The notes under the pieces: generated by a model
Database searches by the model: none
Seen by the model: the letters and a program-made list of their open reading frames with translations, nothing else
What the model was told of the DNA's origin: nothing
Position numbers and translations under genes: made by a program
Shown here: piece after piece, positions 16,889 to 25,943 of the stretch
Numbering within the stretch: position 1 is the first letter of the stretch
Layout: every line of letters begins with the position of its first letter
From: Chthoniobacterales bacterium
GTDB lineage: Bacteria > Verrucomicrobiota > Verrucomicrobiia > Chthoniobacterales > UBA10450
Direction of reading: 5' to 3'
Assembly (NCBI GenBank): GCA_025934755.1
Contig: JAICWQ010000008.1
Location: forward strand, 1-40,467
DNA: 40,467 nt

Positions 16889-16915
16889 CAAAAAACGCGG
16901 AGTCATATCCGCGTT
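16889..16915 (-). terminator. Intrinsic terminator or attenuator between infA and rpmJ
   Basis: Read on the minus strand, AACGCGGA (16915-16908), loop TATGAC, TCCGCGTT (16901-16894) form a perfect eight-pair GC-rich stem followed at once by TTTT (16893-16890), giving six U residues in a row. The stem begins two bases after the infA stop. All criteria of a Rho-independent terminator are met, yet it lies inside the ribosomal supercluster with four genes downstream and no evident promoter after it. Confidence 0.8.
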
Positions 16916-16916
16916 G

Positions 16917-17135
16917 TCACTTTTGGCGGAAGGTGATCCGCCCCTTCGACAAATCGTAGGGAGATATCTCTAGCATAACTTTGTCGCCGGGCAAGATACG
17001 AATAAAGTGCAACCGCATTTTCCCGGAAATATGGGCAAGGAGCTGGTGTTTGTTCGGCAGCTGGACCCGAAACATGGTATTCGGAAGCAGCTCGACGACA
17101 GTGCCTTCTACCGCAATTGCGTCTTGCCGCGACAT
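16917..17135 (-). CDS. infA: Translation initiation factor IF-1
   Basis: IF-1 occupies the A site of the 30S subunit during initiation. The 72-residue S1/OB-fold protein is of exact family length: [26 protein letters not shown], then [19 protein letters not shown] and LSKGRITFR. The start lies 28 bases inside map, which argues for coupled translation. Its stop is followed at once by an intrinsic terminator. Confidence 0.96.
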   Translation of the reverse strand: MSRQDAIAVEGTVVELLPNTMFRVQLPNKHQLLAHISGKMRLHFIRILPGDKVMLEISPYDLSKGRITFRQK

Positions 17136-17884
17136 GTCAGAATTTCCGGCCCATCCTTGGCAATCAGGACCGTGTGTTCAAAATGGGCCGACCGCGTGCC
17201 GTCGGCCGTCCGCACCGTCCAGCCGTCGTCCAAAAGGCGCACGTCGGGCCCGCCGACATTAACCATGGGCTCGATCGCCAGGGTCATGCCGGCTTTCAAT
17301 TTCGGGCCGCTTCCGCGCCTGCCGTAATTGGGAATTTGCGGTTCCTCATGCAACTTTCGTCCCACCCCGTGACCAACAAACTCGCGCACCACCGAAAAAT
17401 TGTTGTGAGAAGCTTCGGCTTCGATCTCCGCGCAGATGTCGCCGAGCCGGGCGCCCTCGTCGGCAACTTTAATCGCGCGTTCCAAAGCTTTTTCGGTCAC
17501 GCGTAAAAGTTGATCTGTCCGCTCGTCTACCACCCCGACCGGAATGGTCTGGGCCGTGTCCCCCACCCAGCCGTCCTGAATGACGCCGATATCAAGTTTA
17601 ACGATGTCGCCGTATTGAATCCGGCGCTGACTGCCGATGCCATGCACAACTTCGTCGTTGAGCGAGATACAAATATTTCCGGGAAAAACGCGATGCCCCA
17701 GCCGGTACCCAAGAAACGCGCTTTTTACTTTCGCCTCGTTCATGAAATCGGCCGCGGCTTCGTCAACTTCCTTCGTCGTGACCCCCGGCCGAATCAGTTC
17801 GCTCACCCGATCCAGAATCTCGCTCGCGGTCCGGCACGATTGCCGCATCTTCTCGATTTCTTTTGCGTTCTTGATCGGGATCAT
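17108..17884 (-). CDS. map: Methionine aminopeptidase, type I
   Basis: MAP removes the initiator Met from new proteins. The 258-residue enzyme shows all metal ligands: Asp98 (KLDIG), Asp109 (VGDTA), His172 ([12 protein letters not shown]), Glu205 (LAIEPM) and Glu236 (HFEHTV), with substrate-binding His81 (EVVHGI). The layout is type I, with no zinc-finger or insert domain. ATG at 17884 overlaps the adk stop (ATGA) and its end overlaps infA by 28 bases. The last ten residues run past the usual end of the family and exist in the overlap. Confidence 0.97.
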   Translation of the reverse strand: MIPIKNAKEIEKMRQSCRTASEILDRVSELIRPGVTTKEVDEAAADFMNEAKVKSAFLGYRLGHRVFPGNICISLNDEVVHGIGSQRRIQYGDIVKLDIGVIQDGWVGDTAQTIPVGVVDERTDQLLRVTEKALERAIKVADEGARLGDICAEIEAEASHNNFSVVREFVGHGVGRKLHEEPQIPNYGRRGSGPKLKAGMTLAIEPMVNVGGPDVRLLDDGWTVRTADGTRSAHFEHTVLIAKDGPEILTCRGKTQLR

Positions 17885-18540
17885 GCCGACGCTTTGCCTT
17901 CGATTATCTGTGATATATCGCCAAACACCGCATCTCGGTCGCGGTTGCCATCAATCTTTCGCAAAATCGACATCTTCCCGTAGTAATCAGCCAGCGGTTG
18001 CGTCTTGCTGTTGTATTCACGCAAACGCTGTTGCAGCACCCCTACATTATCGTCGCTTCGCCGCTCCAGACGGCCTTCGCAATACGGACAGATTGGCCGA
18101 TTTGCGAACTGCGCGCTGCCGACACTCGTGGTGAAACCGCAAGTGCGGCATTGCAATCGTCCTGAAATCCTCGAACGGACAGTTTCTTCGGAAACATCCA
18201 GCCAAATCGCGGCGTCGATCGACGTTTGCAAACTTTTAAGGATCGACCCAAGGCTTTCTGCTTGCGGAAGCGTTCGCGGGAAACCATCAAATACGAAACC
18301 GTATCCGCCGTGAAGATGCAACCAATCCTCGATCAACTTCACAATCGTTTTGTCCGGGACCAAATCGCCGCGCTGCAACATTTCGTCGGTTTCCAAGCCA
18401 AGGGGCGTTCCGAGATCTTTCTCACGCCGCAAGATCGCTCCGGGCGATGTGACCGGAATCCCGAAGTGCCGGGTGATCATTTCCGCCTGAGTTCCTTTTC
18501 CGGAACCCGGAGCACCAAGTAAAACGAGTCGTCGCTTCAC
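17881..18540 (-). CDS. adk: Adenylate kinase with zinc-binding lid
   Basis: Adk interconverts ATP, AMP and ADP. From GTG at 18540 the product is 219 residues: P-loop GAPGSGKG (9-16), the AMP-site DGFPRT (85-90), and a LID domain with four Cys (131, 134, 151, 154; CRTC and CPYC) that would hold zinc, as in Bacillus-type enzymes. The frame extends upstream to 18603, but that lies within secY. GTG at 18540 overlaps the secY stop as GTGA and gives the proper N-terminus MKRRLVLLGAPGSGKGTQ, so it is preferred. Confidence 0.96.
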   Translation of the reverse strand: MKRRLVLLGAPGSGKGTQAEMITRHFGIPVTSPGAILRREKDLGTPLGLETDEMLQRGDLVPDKTIVKLIEDWLHLHGGYGFVFDGFPRTLPQAESLGSILKSLQTSIDAAIWLDVSEETVRSRISGRLQCRTCGFTTSVGSAQFANRPICPYCEGRLERRSDDNVGVLQQRLREYNSKTQPLADYYGKMSILRKIDGNRDRDAVFGDISQIIEGKASA

Positions 18541-20045
18541 TTCGACGCCAAAAACGCGGCCACGCCGCCGATCACGATGATGGCGATGCCGACATAAAGC
18601 CACATCAGTGTCCGCTGCGCTGCAGCCTCACCCCGAACGTAAGCCGACCGACCGCTACATCCGCCCCGCACGCGACCTTTACGCAAGAACCCGTCGTAAT
18701 GCCGCTGGATCAAGTGCGTTTCCACCTGGCGCATCGTGTCGAGAATGACCCCGACGATGATGAGCAAACTGGTGCCGCCAAAAAATTGCGCCGTCACCGT
18801 GGGCACGTGCAATCCCTGACTCAACAAACTCGGCAACACTGCGATCAAGGTCAGAAAAATCGCGCCCGCAAAAGTCAGCCGGGTCATTGTAAAATCAAGA
18901 AACTCCGCGGTCGGCTTGCCGGGACGCACTCCTGGAATGTAGCCGCCATACTTTTTCAGGTCGTCCGCGATCTGCGATGGCTGAAATTGAGTCGCGACCC
19001 AGAAATAACTGAAGAAGAATATCATCGCCGCCAAAACCACGTAATGCAGCCAGCCAGTCGACAACATCTCCGAAATCTGCCTGGCCGTCGGACTGCTTGG
19101 GAAGGCCCAGCTCACGATTTGATTTGGGAACAATAATAATGCCCAGGCAAAGATAATCGGCATCACCCCGGGATAATTGACCTTCAACGGCATGTACTGA
19201 GTGTTACCGCCGTATTGTTTCCGGCCAACGACGCGTTTCGCGTATTGCACTGTGATTTTTCGGACCGCCTGGGTAATCGCAATTACGCTGGCGATGACCA
19301 AAAACAAAAACGCCACCATCAATACAAGGATCGCGGGATTGACCTGGCTGGCCCCGGTTTGCGATGACGGAACGAAAGTTTTCCAAGCCTGCGCCAATGC
19401 AGCGGGTAAACGCGCGACAATGCCGATGGTAATAATCAGCGATATGCCATTGCCGATTCCCCGCTCGGTGATTTGATCGCCCAGCCACATCAACATCAGT
19501 GTGCCAGTGGTCAGCGAAATCACCGTTACTACCCGAAAGACCCATCCCGGATCGTCGACCAGCGGAATCCCTAGCCGCTGAATCGTCTCCGAAATTCCCG
19601 GCAACGCGACGCGGTACGCTTCCGGGTGTTGAAAGGAAATCGCGAGCAGATAGCCCTGGAAAATGCAGAGACCGAGGGTCATGAACCGCGTGTATTGCAT
19701 GATCTTCTGGCGGCCTCCGTCTTCGCGGGCCAGCCTTCCGAGTTGAGGAATCACCGCTGACAGCAGCTGCATCATGATCGACGCGCTGATGTAAGGCATA
19801 ATCCCGAGAGAAAAGATCGCGCAGTTCTCCAGCGCGCCGCCACTGAATAAATTCAGGAGCGCGGCCAGGTTTCCGCCAGCTTTGTCGCTAAGTGCGGTTC
19901 GAAACCATTCCTGCAACACCGCCTGGTTGACTCCCGGCGTCGTTATCGCTGCGCCAAGTCGCACAATCACGACGACGGCGAGGGTAAAGAGAATCCGGCG
20001 TCGTAGCTCCGGGATCTTAAGGGTGTTGAGAAAGGCCGAAACCAT
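18537..20045 (-). CDS. secY: Preprotein translocase subunit SecY
   Basis: SecY is the protein-conducting channel of the Sec translocon. The 502-residue protein has ten membrane segments. Recognisable parts are the N-terminal KIPELRRRILFTLAVVVIVRLGA, the plug region LNLFSGGALENCAIFSLGIMPYISASIMMQLL, GDQITERGIGNGISLIIT, and the cytoplasmic loop RKITVQYAKR. It is about 60 residues longer than E. coli SecY, mainly in the first periplasmic loops and the C-terminal arm. It follows rplO after nine bases. Downstream adk starts on its stop codon. Confidence 0.97.
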   Translation of the reverse strand: MVSAFLNTLKIPELRRRILFTLAVVVIVRLGAAITTPGVNQAVLQEWFRTALSDKAGGNLAALLNLFSGGALENCAIFSLGIMPYISASIMMQLLSAVIPQLGRLAREDGGRQKIMQYTRFMTLGLCIFQGYLLAISFQHPEAYRVALPGISETIQRLGIPLVDDPGWVFRVVTVISLTTGTLMLMWLGDQITERGIGNGISLIITIGIVARLPAALAQAWKTFVPSSQTGASQVNPAILVLMVAFLFLVIASVIAITQAVRKITVQYAKRVVGRKQYGGNTQYMPLKVNYPGVMPIIFAWALLLFPNQIVSWAFPSSPTARQISEMLSTGWLHYVVLAAMIFFFSYFWVATQFQPSQIADDLKKYGGYIPGVRPGKPTAEFLDFTMTRLTFAGAIFLTLIAVLPSLLSQGLHVPTVTAQFFGGTSLLIIVGVILDTMRQVETHLIQRHYDGFLRKGRVRGGCSGRSAYVRGEAAAQRTLMWLYVGIAIIVIGGVAAFLASK

Positions 20046-20054
20046 TTCCGAAAA

Positions 20055-20621
20055 TTATTTCCGGGAAGTTTTTTTCTTCGCTTTTGAAGTCGATTTTTTC
20101 TTCGGCTTCGCTTCTTCGGTCTGTGCCTCTTGATTTACCTCATCGGCAGCGGCCACCGGTTTCTCCGCGCTGCGATCCCGCATCGTAATTGTACCGCCGG
20201 CCTTTTCAATTTTCGTCCTGGCCGATTCACTGACCCTGTCGGCCTCAATTTTCAGGGCGTGCTTCAATTCGCCATCACCCAAAATCTTGATGCCGGCGAC
20301 ATCGCCGCGAACCAGCTTTGATTCGCGAAGCAATTGCTCGTTCACCACCGTGCCAGCTTTGAAATCGTTAAGGTCGGTTAAGTTAACGACCGCGTACTGT
20401 CGATGAAAGGCCGCGTTATTAAATCCACGTTTCGGCAACCGCCGAATCAGCGGCATTTGTCCGCCTTCGAACCCCAGACGCAGGCTGCCGCCCGAGCGCG
20501 CCTTCTGGCCTTTGTGACCTTTGCCACTGGTCTTGCCGTGACCCGAGCTCTCACCGCAACCGAGCCGCTTCACTCGATGACGGGCACCGGGACGCGGACG
20601 TAAATTGTGTAACCGCATCAT
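20055..20621 (-). CDS. rplO: 50S ribosomal protein L15 with C-terminal tail
   Basis: L15 is a late-assembly 50S protein. Residues 1-145 are standard ([20 protein letters not shown] after an extra Met, [37 protein letters not shown]). Residues of about 146-188 are a Glu/Ala then Lys/Ser-rich tail ending [15 protein letters not shown] that E. coli L15 (144 residues) lacks. The ATG overlaps the rpsE stop by four bases. rpmD (L30), which normally lies between rpsE and rplO, is missing. Confidence 0.96.
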   Translation of the reverse strand: MMRLHNLRPRPGARHRVKRLGCGESSGHGKTSGKGHKGQKARSGGSLRLGFEGGQMPLIRRLPKRGFNNAAFHRQYAVVNLTDLNDFKAGTVVNEQLLRESKLVRGDVAGIKILGDGELKHALKIEADRVSESARTKIEKAGGTITMRDRSAEKPVAAADEVNQEAQTEEAKPKKKSTSKAKKKTSRK

Positions 20622-21178
20622 GATTGTGCCGCGGCCACTTTTCCGTCGCCGCCGCCCTTGATTCCGCGGACTTTGAAAATCTCATCTTTCCGGCGCAACG
20701 ATTTGAGCGCGGCGATCGTCGCCTTGACCACGTTCGCGTGATTGCTTGAACCCAGCGACTTCGCGAGGACATCGCGAATGCCTGCCGCTTCGACTACGGC
20801 TCGCACGCCGCCGCCTGCAATAACGCCGGTCCCCGGAGAGGCGGGCCGCAACAAAACGCGACCGCCGCCGAATTCGCCGATTGTTTCATGCGGAATCGTA
20901 TTCTCGTGGAGTGAAACCTTCTCCATCGACTTCTTCGCGGCTTCCGACGCCTTTCGAATCGCTTCCGAAACTTCGTTCGCTTTTCCGAATCCGACGCCGA
21001 CCGAACCATCGTGATCGCCTGCAACGATCAATGCGCTAAAACTGAAACGCCGGCCGCCTTTCACAACTTTCGCGCACCGATTGATGAACACGACCTTCTC
21101 GGTCGTGTCGCCTTTTTGCGCAGGCGTTCGGTCCTGGTTACGTGAGTCTTGTCGTCCGCGTTGTCCTGGTGCTGCCAT
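20618..21178 (-). CDS. rpsE: 30S ribosomal protein S5
   Basis: S5 lies at the mRNA entry and supports decoding accuracy. The 186-residue product has the S5 double-stranded-RNA-binding domain ([44 protein letters not shown]) and the C-terminal domain ([39 protein letters not shown]). The first 26 residues are a Gln/Arg-rich extension. It lies four bases after rplR and overlaps rplO by four bases. Confidence 0.97.
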   Translation of the reverse strand: MAAPGQRGRQDSRNQDRTPAQKGDTTEKVVFINRCAKVVKGGRRFSFSALIVAGDHDGSVGVGFGKANEVSEAIRKASEAAKKSMEKVSLHENTIPHETIGEFGGGRVLLRPASPGTGVIAGGGVRAVVEAAGIRDVLAKSLGSSNHANVVKATIAALKSLRRKDEIFKVRGIKGGGDGKVAAAQS

Positions 21179-21182
21179 GAAA

Positions 21183-21548
21183 TTAAAACTTTAGTCCCCC
21201 TTCACGCGCCGCGTCCGCGAGCGCTTTCACTTTGCCTTGATATTGAAAACCGCCGCGATCGAACACGACGTTCTCAATTTTTTTTCCGCGAGCGCGCTCT
21301 GCGATAGTTTTGCCGATCACTTCCGCGCTGGCGCGATTGGCGGCTGCTTTATTTTTTCCAAGCACGGATTTTTCTGCTGTCGACGCCGCAATCAATGTCT
21401 TACCCGCGTCATCGTCGATGACCTGCGCGTAAACATGTTTCCCTGAAAAGTAGATCGACAATCGCGGACGCGCCGCCGTTCCGGAGACTTTCTTCCGGAT
21501 TCGCCGGTGCAAACGCTGGCGAGCTGCTTTTCGATTAAACGTCGCCAT
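21183..21548 (-). CDS. rplR: 50S ribosomal protein L18
   Basis: L18 binds 5S rRNA in the central protuberance. The 121-residue product has a basic N-terminus ([18 protein letters not shown]), [20 protein letters not shown] and the terminal [28 protein letters not shown]. Normal length and no extension. It lies five bases downstream of rplF. Confidence 0.97.
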   Translation of the reverse strand: MATFNRKAARQRLHRRIRKKVSGTAARPRLSIYFSGKHVYAQVIDDDAGKTLIAASTAEKSVLGKNKAAANRASAEVIGKTIAERARGKKIENVVFDRGGFQYQGKVKALADAAREGGLKF

Positions 21549-21553
21549 AAAAA

Positions 21554-22093
21554 TTATTGGACGGTCTTGCCTTCCTTGCGGCGAATTTGTTCGCCCGCGT
21601 AACGCACTCCTTTGCCCTTGTATGGCTCGGGCGGATAGTATCGCCGAATGTCGGCAGCAACCTGTCCGACCATTTTCTTGTCCGGACCCTGGATCGATAC
21701 CTTTGTGTTATCGGTGACGATGATTTTGATGTCTTTGGGAATCTGAAACACAATCGGGTGCGAAAATCCGAGACTGAGATTCAAATTCTGCCCTTGGACT
21801 GCCGCTTTAAAGCCGACGCCCTCGATCTCCAGGTTCTTGGTAAATCCTTCACTCACTCCGACAATCATGTTGTGCACGAGAGCGCGCGAAAGACCGTGTA
21901 GCGCTTTCACGCTCCGAGTTTCGGCTTCGCGCGCCACCGAAACGTGATTGTCCTTCAGGCTGGCTTTGATTTGACGAGGCAACTTCCAAGTCAGTTTACC
22001 TTTTGGACCTTCGACTGAAACAGCGCCGTCCTCAGCGATGTTGACTTTGACTTTGTCAGGAATGTCGACCGGCTTATTTCCAATTCGCGACAT
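21554..22093 (-). CDS. rplF: 50S ribosomal protein L6
   Basis: L6 lies near the sarcin-ricin loop and the GTPase centre. The 179-residue product has the two alpha/beta repeats of L6, beginning [17 protein letters not shown] and carrying [10 protein letters not shown] and the C-terminal [23 protein letters not shown]. Normal length. It follows rpsH after four bases. Confidence 0.97.
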   Translation of the reverse strand: MSRIGNKPVDIPDKVKVNIAEDGAVSVEGPKGKLTWKLPRQIKASLKDNHVSVAREAETRSVKALHGLSRALVHNMIVGVSEGFTKNLEIEGVGFKAAVQGQNLNLSLGFSHPIVFQIPKDIKIIVTDNTKVSIQGPDKKMVGQVAADIRRYYPPEPYKGKGVRYAGEQIRRKEGKTVQ

Positions 22094-22097
22094 AAAA

Positions 22098-22496
22098 TTA
22101 CCAGACGTAAGCGAGCAATTCGCCGCCCACTTTTTGTTTTTTCGCTTCCCGGCCCGACATCACGCCGCGTGAGGTCGACAAAATTGCCGTGCCCATTCCG
22201 CCAAGCACTCGCGGAATCTCGTCCGCTCCGACGTACCGTCGCAACCCGGGCCGGCTCACCCGTTTCAAACCGGTGATCGCGCAGGTCTGATCGACCAGTT
22301 TGTTCGTAATCTTGATCCGCGGATGGGCCGCTTTGGTATCGACTTCGTAATCGCTGATGTAGCCTTCGCTCTTTAAAATCCGGACCACTTCGGCTTTGAG
22401 CTTCGAGTATGGGATGTAGAGCTCCATCTTTTGCGCGCGCGCGCCATTGCGCACCCGAGCGAGCAAATCTGCAATTGGATCTGTAACGGTACTCAT
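22098..22496 (-). CDS. rpsH: 30S ribosomal protein S8
   Basis: S8 binds helix 21 of 16S rRNA and, in enterobacteria, represses the spc operon. The 132-residue product reads TDPIADLLARVRNGARAQ, LKSEGYISDYEVD and ends in ILSTSRGVMSGREAKKQKVGGELLAYVW. It follows rplE directly (five bases); the rpsN gene for S14 that normally separates them is absent. Confidence 0.97.
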   Translation of the reverse strand: MSTVTDPIADLLARVRNGARAQKMELYIPYSKLKAEVVRILKSEGYISDYEVDTKAAHPRIKITNKLVDQTCAITGLKRVSRPGLRRYVGADEIPRVLGGMGTAILSTSRGVMSGREAKKQKVGGELLAYVW

Positions 22497-22501
22497 GAAA
22501 T

Positions 22502-23074
22502 TCAGGCGGCTTGCGCAGCCGGTTTCTTGGCGCGGTCAGCGAACGGCATCCCCATTTCGCTCAAGAGCGACTTGGCTTCTTCGTCCGTCCGCGCGGAAGT
22601 GACGATAGTAACATCAAAACCAATGTTGCGCTTGATTTTATCGAGCTCAACTTCGGGAAAAATCGTCTGATCGGGCACGCCCAGGGTGTAGTTGCCGTTG
22701 CCGTCAAACGAACGGGGCGGCACTCCGCGAAAGTCTCGAATTCTCGGCAGGGCCGCCTTGATCAGCCGCTCCAGGAACTCGTACATCCGCTCCCCGCGCA
22801 ACGTGACCTTGGCGCCGATGAGCTGGTCCTTTCGCAATTTAAAATTTGCAATGCTCTTCTTGGAGCGCGTCTCGGCCGGCTGCTGACCGGTAATCAGGGC
22901 CAGCTCGGCCTTCGCTTCATCGAGGGCCTGTTTCACATCCGGCTGCGAGCCGATGGAGGTATTGACCACGACCTTCTCGATCCGCGGAATCTGGTGGACG
23001 TTTTTGTATTTGTGCCGTTCCCGCAAAGCGGGCACCACTCGCTCCTTGTAATGACGGTAAAATTCGTTTTCCAT
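22502..23074 (-). CDS. rplE: 50S ribosomal protein L5
   Basis: L5 binds 5S rRNA and contacts S13 in the B1b bridge. The 190-residue product begins NEFYRHYKERVVPALRE and has VEKVVVNTSIG, TGQQPAETRSKKSIANFKLRK, IRDFRGVPPRSFDGNGNYTLGV and DVTIVTSARTDEEAKSLLSEMGMPF. A short Ala/Pro-rich end (ADRAKKPAAQAA) exceeds the E. coli length of 179. Its ATG shares a base with the rplX stop. Confidence 0.97.
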   Translation of the reverse strand: MENEFYRHYKERVVPALRERHKYKNVHQIPRIEKVVVNTSIGSQPDVKQALDEAKAELALITGQQPAETRSKKSIANFKLRKDQLIGAKVTLRGERMYEFLERLIKAALPRIRDFRGVPPRSFDGNGNYTLGVPDQTIFPEVELDKIKRNIGFDVTIVTSARTDEEAKSLLSEMGMPFADRAKKPAAQAA

Positions 23075-23373
23075 TACGCCGCCTTTTTCTCAGCCTCTTT
23101 CTTTGGCTTCGTTTTGGTTTTCTTCTCCGCTTTCTTCTCGGTCTCGAGCAACTTCACGTTCGAAATGTGAATCGGGCCTTCGCGCTCCGCGATTTTGCCC
23201 TGCGGATTATCCTGCGACTTCCGCAAATGCTTCTTAATGATGCGGACGCCTTCGATCAGCACCTGCTGTTTGCGCGGGCGCACTTCCAGGATTTTTCCGG
23301 ACGAACCTTTAAAGTTCCCGCAGATCACCTCAACGTTGTCGCCTTTCTTAACGTGAAATTTAAATCGGTTCAT
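23074..23373 (-). CDS. rplX: 50S ribosomal protein L24
   Basis: L24 is an assembly initiator of the 50S subunit. The 99-residue product has the KOW motif near the N-terminus ([25 protein letters not shown]) and the [20 protein letters not shown] segment. After about residue 80 it ends in a Lys/Glu/Ala/Thr tail ([21 protein letters not shown]). It overlaps the rplN end by four bases. Confidence 0.96.
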   Translation of the reverse strand: MNRFKFHVKKGDNVEVICGNFKGSSGKILEVRPRKQQVLIEGVRIIKKHLRKSQDNPQGKIAEREGPIHISNVKLLETEKKAEKKTKTKPKKEAEKKAA

Positions 23374-23735
23374 AGCACCTCCGGCGCGAGCGATACGATT
23401 TTCATGAAGTTACGCTCACGCAATTCGCGGGCGACTGGTCCGAAAATACGCGTTCCTCGCGGGTTCAAATCCTTGTCGATAATCACGATGGCATTGTTGT
23501 CGAACCGCAGAAGCGAACCATCGTCGCGACGAATCGGCTGCCGTGTCCGCACCAAAACCGCTCGCACCACTTCACCTTTCTTCACCGTGCCAGTCGCGCT
23601 TGCCTCTTTTACGTTCGCAGTAATCACGTCCCCGATCCCCGCATAAAGAGTGGCCTTGCCGATCACGCCGATCATCGTCGCCATGCGCGCGCCGGTGTTG
23701 TCCGCCACCTCAAGTCTGGATCGAATTTGCACCAT
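23370..23735 (-). CDS. rplN: 50S ribosomal protein L14
   Basis: L14 forms part of the factor-binding face and bridges to 16S rRNA. The 121-residue product starts [19 protein letters not shown] and ends in [23 protein letters not shown]. It has [11 protein letters not shown] and [18 protein letters not shown]. Standard length and no tail. It follows rpsQ after three bases. Confidence 0.97.
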   Translation of the reverse strand: MVQIRSRLEVADNTGARMATMIGVIGKATLYAGIGDVITANVKEASATGTVKKGEVVRAVLVRTRQPIRRDDGSLLRFDNNAIVIIDKDLNPRGTRIFGPVARELRERNFMKIVSLAPEVL

Positions 23736-23738
23736 AAA

Positions 23739-24041
23739 TTACTTTTGAAGCACCTCCACCAATCGCCAGCGTTTCAATTTACTCAGCGGACGCGTCTCCA
23801 TGATCCGCACGGTGTCGCCCGTTTTCGCCTTGTTCTCTTCGTCGTGGGCGTAGAAACGGCGGATCTGTTTCACGATCTTGCCAAACTTCGGGTGCGGCAC
23901 CCGGGTCGTGGTTTGGACAACGATCGTCTTGTTCATCCGATTGGAAATCACTTCGCCCACCCGGGTTTTGCGCGCGGAACGGGTGTATTTGGCCGGCAAC
24001 GGCGGCGGTTGCGGTGGAGATTGGGTCGCTTGCTCGGGCAT
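23739..24041 (-). CDS. rpsQ: 30S ribosomal protein S17 with Pro-rich N-terminus
   Basis: S17 is a primary 16S rRNA-binding OB-fold protein. The S17 core starts at about residue 26 ([63 protein letters not shown]). The first 25 residues ([20 protein letters not shown]) are a Pro/Gln extension missing from E. coli S17. No internal start close to the core is preferable. It follows rpmC after three bases. Confidence 0.95.
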   Translation of the reverse strand: MPEQATQSPPQPPPLPAKYTRSARKTRVGEVISNRMNKTIVVQTTTRVPHPKFGKIVKQIRRFYAHDEENKAKTGDTVRIMETRPLSKLKRWRLVEVLQK

Positions 24042-24044
24042 AAA

Positions 24045-24281
24045 TTACTTTTTCTTTTTCGCCTTCGGTTCTTCCGCCGGGATGGTCTGCGGTTGTCTCG
24101 CTCGTTGTGACAGAATGGTTTCGATCCGCGCCACGTCGCGCCGGATCAAACGCAACCGGCTGGGTTGCTCGAGCTGCCCGCTTTGCTGTTGTAAACGCAG
24201 ATGCAACCGTTCCTGGCGAAGATCGCGCCGCTTGGTCAGCAACTCCTCGTGACTCATCTCGATGATTTCTTTGATTTTCAT
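24045..24281 (-). CDS. rpmC: 50S ribosomal protein L29
   Basis: L29 lies at the polypeptide exit and helps bind trigger factor and SRP. The 78-residue protein is two helices (MKIKEIIEMSHEELLTKRRD, IRRDVARIETILSQR) and a Pro/Glu/Lys end (AEEPKAKKKK) that adds about 15 residues to the usual 63. It sits between rplP and rpsQ as in other spc/S10 clusters. Confidence 0.94.
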   Translation of the reverse strand: MKIKEIIEMSHEELLTKRRDLRQERLHLRLQQQSGQLEQPSRLRLIRRDVARIETILSQRARQPQTIPAEEPKAKKKK

Positions 24282-24286
24282 TTTGG

Positions 24287-24712
24287 CTAAGCGGCGGCCA
24301 CGTGGTGACGGCTGATAAATTTTGTGCGCACCGGTAACTTGTCGGCAGCGAGTCGCAACGATTCACGGGCGACCGATTCCGTGAGGCCGTCCAGCTCAAA
24401 CAAAATGTTGCCCGGTTTCACGGTGGCAACCCAAAACTCCGGCTGACCTTTTCCCTTGCCCATTCGCGTTTCAGGCGGGCGCGCCGTCACGGACTTATCC
24501 GGAAAAATCCGGATCCAAAGTTTGCCTTTGCGCTTCATGTTGCGAGTCAAGGCAACCCGCGCAGCTTCGATCTGTGTGTTGGTGATCCACGCTCGCTCCA
24601 AAGTTTGCAGACCGAACTCGCCAAAGTTGATCCGGAGATTGCGCGAAGCAGTCCCCTTGCGGCTTCCCCGCTGGGACTTTCGATACTTCACTCTTTTCGG
24701 CATCAACGGCAT
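24287..24712 (-). CDS. rplP: 50S ribosomal protein L16
   Basis: L16 organises the tRNA acceptor-arm region of the 50S A site. The 141-residue product has [17 protein letters not shown], the [27 protein letters not shown] helix, [26 protein letters not shown] and [32 protein letters not shown]. Standard length. It follows rpsC after eight bases. Confidence 0.97.
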   Translation of the reverse strand: MPLMPKRVKYRKSQRGSRKGTASRNLRINFGEFGLQTLERAWITNTQIEAARVALTRNMKRKGKLWIRIFPDKSVTARPPETRMGKGKGQPEFWVATVKPGNILFELDGLTESVARESLRLAADKLPVRTKFISRHHVAAA

Positions 24713-24720
24713 AAAATCTC

Positions 24721-25413
24721 CTAGGCCTCGACTGTCTGCGGTGCGATTGGCGGTGGCGGAGGCGGCGGCGCCTGTTGTTCAACCGGCGCTTCTTCCTTCT
24801 TACAAATCCAGCATTTCACGCCAATCTTGCCGTAAACCGTGTTCGCTTCGGCAAATCCATAGTCGATCGGCGTGCGAAGGGTGTGGAGGGGAATTTTCCC
24901 TTCACGGTACCATTCAGATCGCGAAATTTCCGCGCCGTTTAACCGTCCCGAGCAGCGCAGCTTGATTCCTTGGGCGCCAAAGTCCATCGCGACTTGCACC
25001 GCTTTCTTCATCGCCCGGCGATACGCGATTCGGCGTTCGATCTGCAACGCGACATTCTCGGCAACAAGTTGGGCATCGAGCTCAGGAGTTTTGATTTCCT
25101 GAATGTCGATCTTGATTTGTTTGCCCTGCGCCATTTTGGAAATCTCTTCGGTCATCTTCTCGATCTCGGCGCCTTTCCGGCCAATCACGATTCCGGGACG
25201 CGCGGTGTGTATCGTCACCCGGATCGAGTTCCAGGCGCGCTCGATCACGATCTTTGCGACCGCGGCGTACTGCAGCTTCTTCTTTACGTAAGAGCGAATT
25301 TCCAGGTCGCTGTGCAAAAAGTCCGGCAGCTCCTGAGGAGAGGCGTACCAGCGCGAACGCCAGTCGCGGTTCACGCCCAGTCTGAATCCAATCGGATTAA
25401 CTTTTTGTCCCAT
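24721..25413 (-). CDS. rpsC: 30S ribosomal protein S3 with CxxC and poly-Pro tail
   Basis: S3 lies at the mRNA entry channel and contributes to mRNA unwinding. The 230-residue product begins [20 protein letters not shown], has the KH domain ([19 protein letters not shown]) and the C-terminal domain ([43 protein letters not shown]). Where most S3 proteins read GVKVWIYKGE this one reads [11 protein letters not shown], introducing a C-x2-C pair, then a tail with seven consecutive Pro. Confidence 0.96.
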   Translation of the reverse strand: MGQKVNPIGFRLGVNRDWRSRWYASPQELPDFLHSDLEIRSYVKKKLQYAAVAKIVIERAWNSIRVTIHTARPGIVIGRKGAEIEKMTEEISKMAQGKQIKIDIQEIKTPELDAQLVAENVALQIERRIAYRRAMKKAVQVAMDFGAQGIKLRCSGRLNGAEISRSEWYREGKIPLHTLRTPIDYGFAEANTVYGKIGVKCWICKKEEAPVEQQAPPPPPPPIAPQTVEA

Positions 25414-25416
25414 AAA

Positions 25417-25857
25417 TTATTTCTTTGCCGCCTTCGCGGTTTTCTTCGTCTTCTTCGGTTTCCGCTCGGTCGCGGCTGACGATTTCTCTTCGGTCTCTTG
25501 GCCAGCGGTCTGCTTCTTCTCCGGCTTTTCGTCCGTCAGAACGATCCGGATGTGGCTGGTTCGTTTCAAAACCCGGGAACCACTTCCACGGGCCCGAGTC
25601 ATCATTCGTTTGAAAGTGGGACCTTCGCCGACCACAGCCTCCTTCACCACCAGTCCGTCCGCTTTCAAGTTCGCGTTGTTCTCAGCATTGGCGATCGCGC
25701 TCTTGAGCGTTTTGTTGATCAGGAACGCGGCTTTCTTCGGCGTAAAGGCGAGGATGTCCAGCGCCGCCGAAACCGGCAGACCCTGGATCTCTCGCGTGAC
25801 TTCCCGCACCTTGAATGCCGAAATCCGCGCGTACTTATATATCGATCTAACTTCCAT
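25417..25857 (-). CDS. rplV: 50S ribosomal protein L22 with basic C-terminal tail
   Basis: L22 lines the nascent-peptide exit tunnel through a long beta-hairpin. Residues 1-108 are standard (YKYARISAFKVREVTREIQG, LAFTPKKAAFLINKTLKSAIANAENN, VVGEGPTFKRMMTRARGSGSRVLKRTSHI). The rest is a Lys/Thr/Glu/Ala tail (KKTKKTAKAAKK end) beyond the usual 110 residues. The gene follows the inserted coiled-coil protein across an 86-base AT-richer repeat spacer. Confidence 0.96.
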   Translation of the reverse strand: MEVRSIYKYARISAFKVREVTREIQGLPVSAALDILAFTPKKAAFLINKTLKSAIANAENNANLKADGLVVKEAVVGEGPTFKRMMTRARGSGSRVLKRTSHIRIVLTDEKPEKKQTAGQETEEKSSAATERKPKKTKKTAKAAKK

Positions 25858-25860
25858 TAA

Positions 25861-25943
25861 CTTCGTTCCGTAATTCGAGAGTCGAGATTCGTAATTCGTC
25901 TTTCCGATTCACGATTCTCGTTTCTCGATTTTCGATTTTATCC
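25861..25943. repeat. TTCG-rich micro-repeat spacer before rplV
   Basis: Plus-strand text repeats short units such as GTAATTCG, GAGATTCG, GATTCTCG, TTTCTCGATTTTCGATTTT. It is plainly lower in GC than its neighbours and resembles the AAATCCG-type repeat of the rplW-rplB spacer. No gene is seen. Confidence 0.6.
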
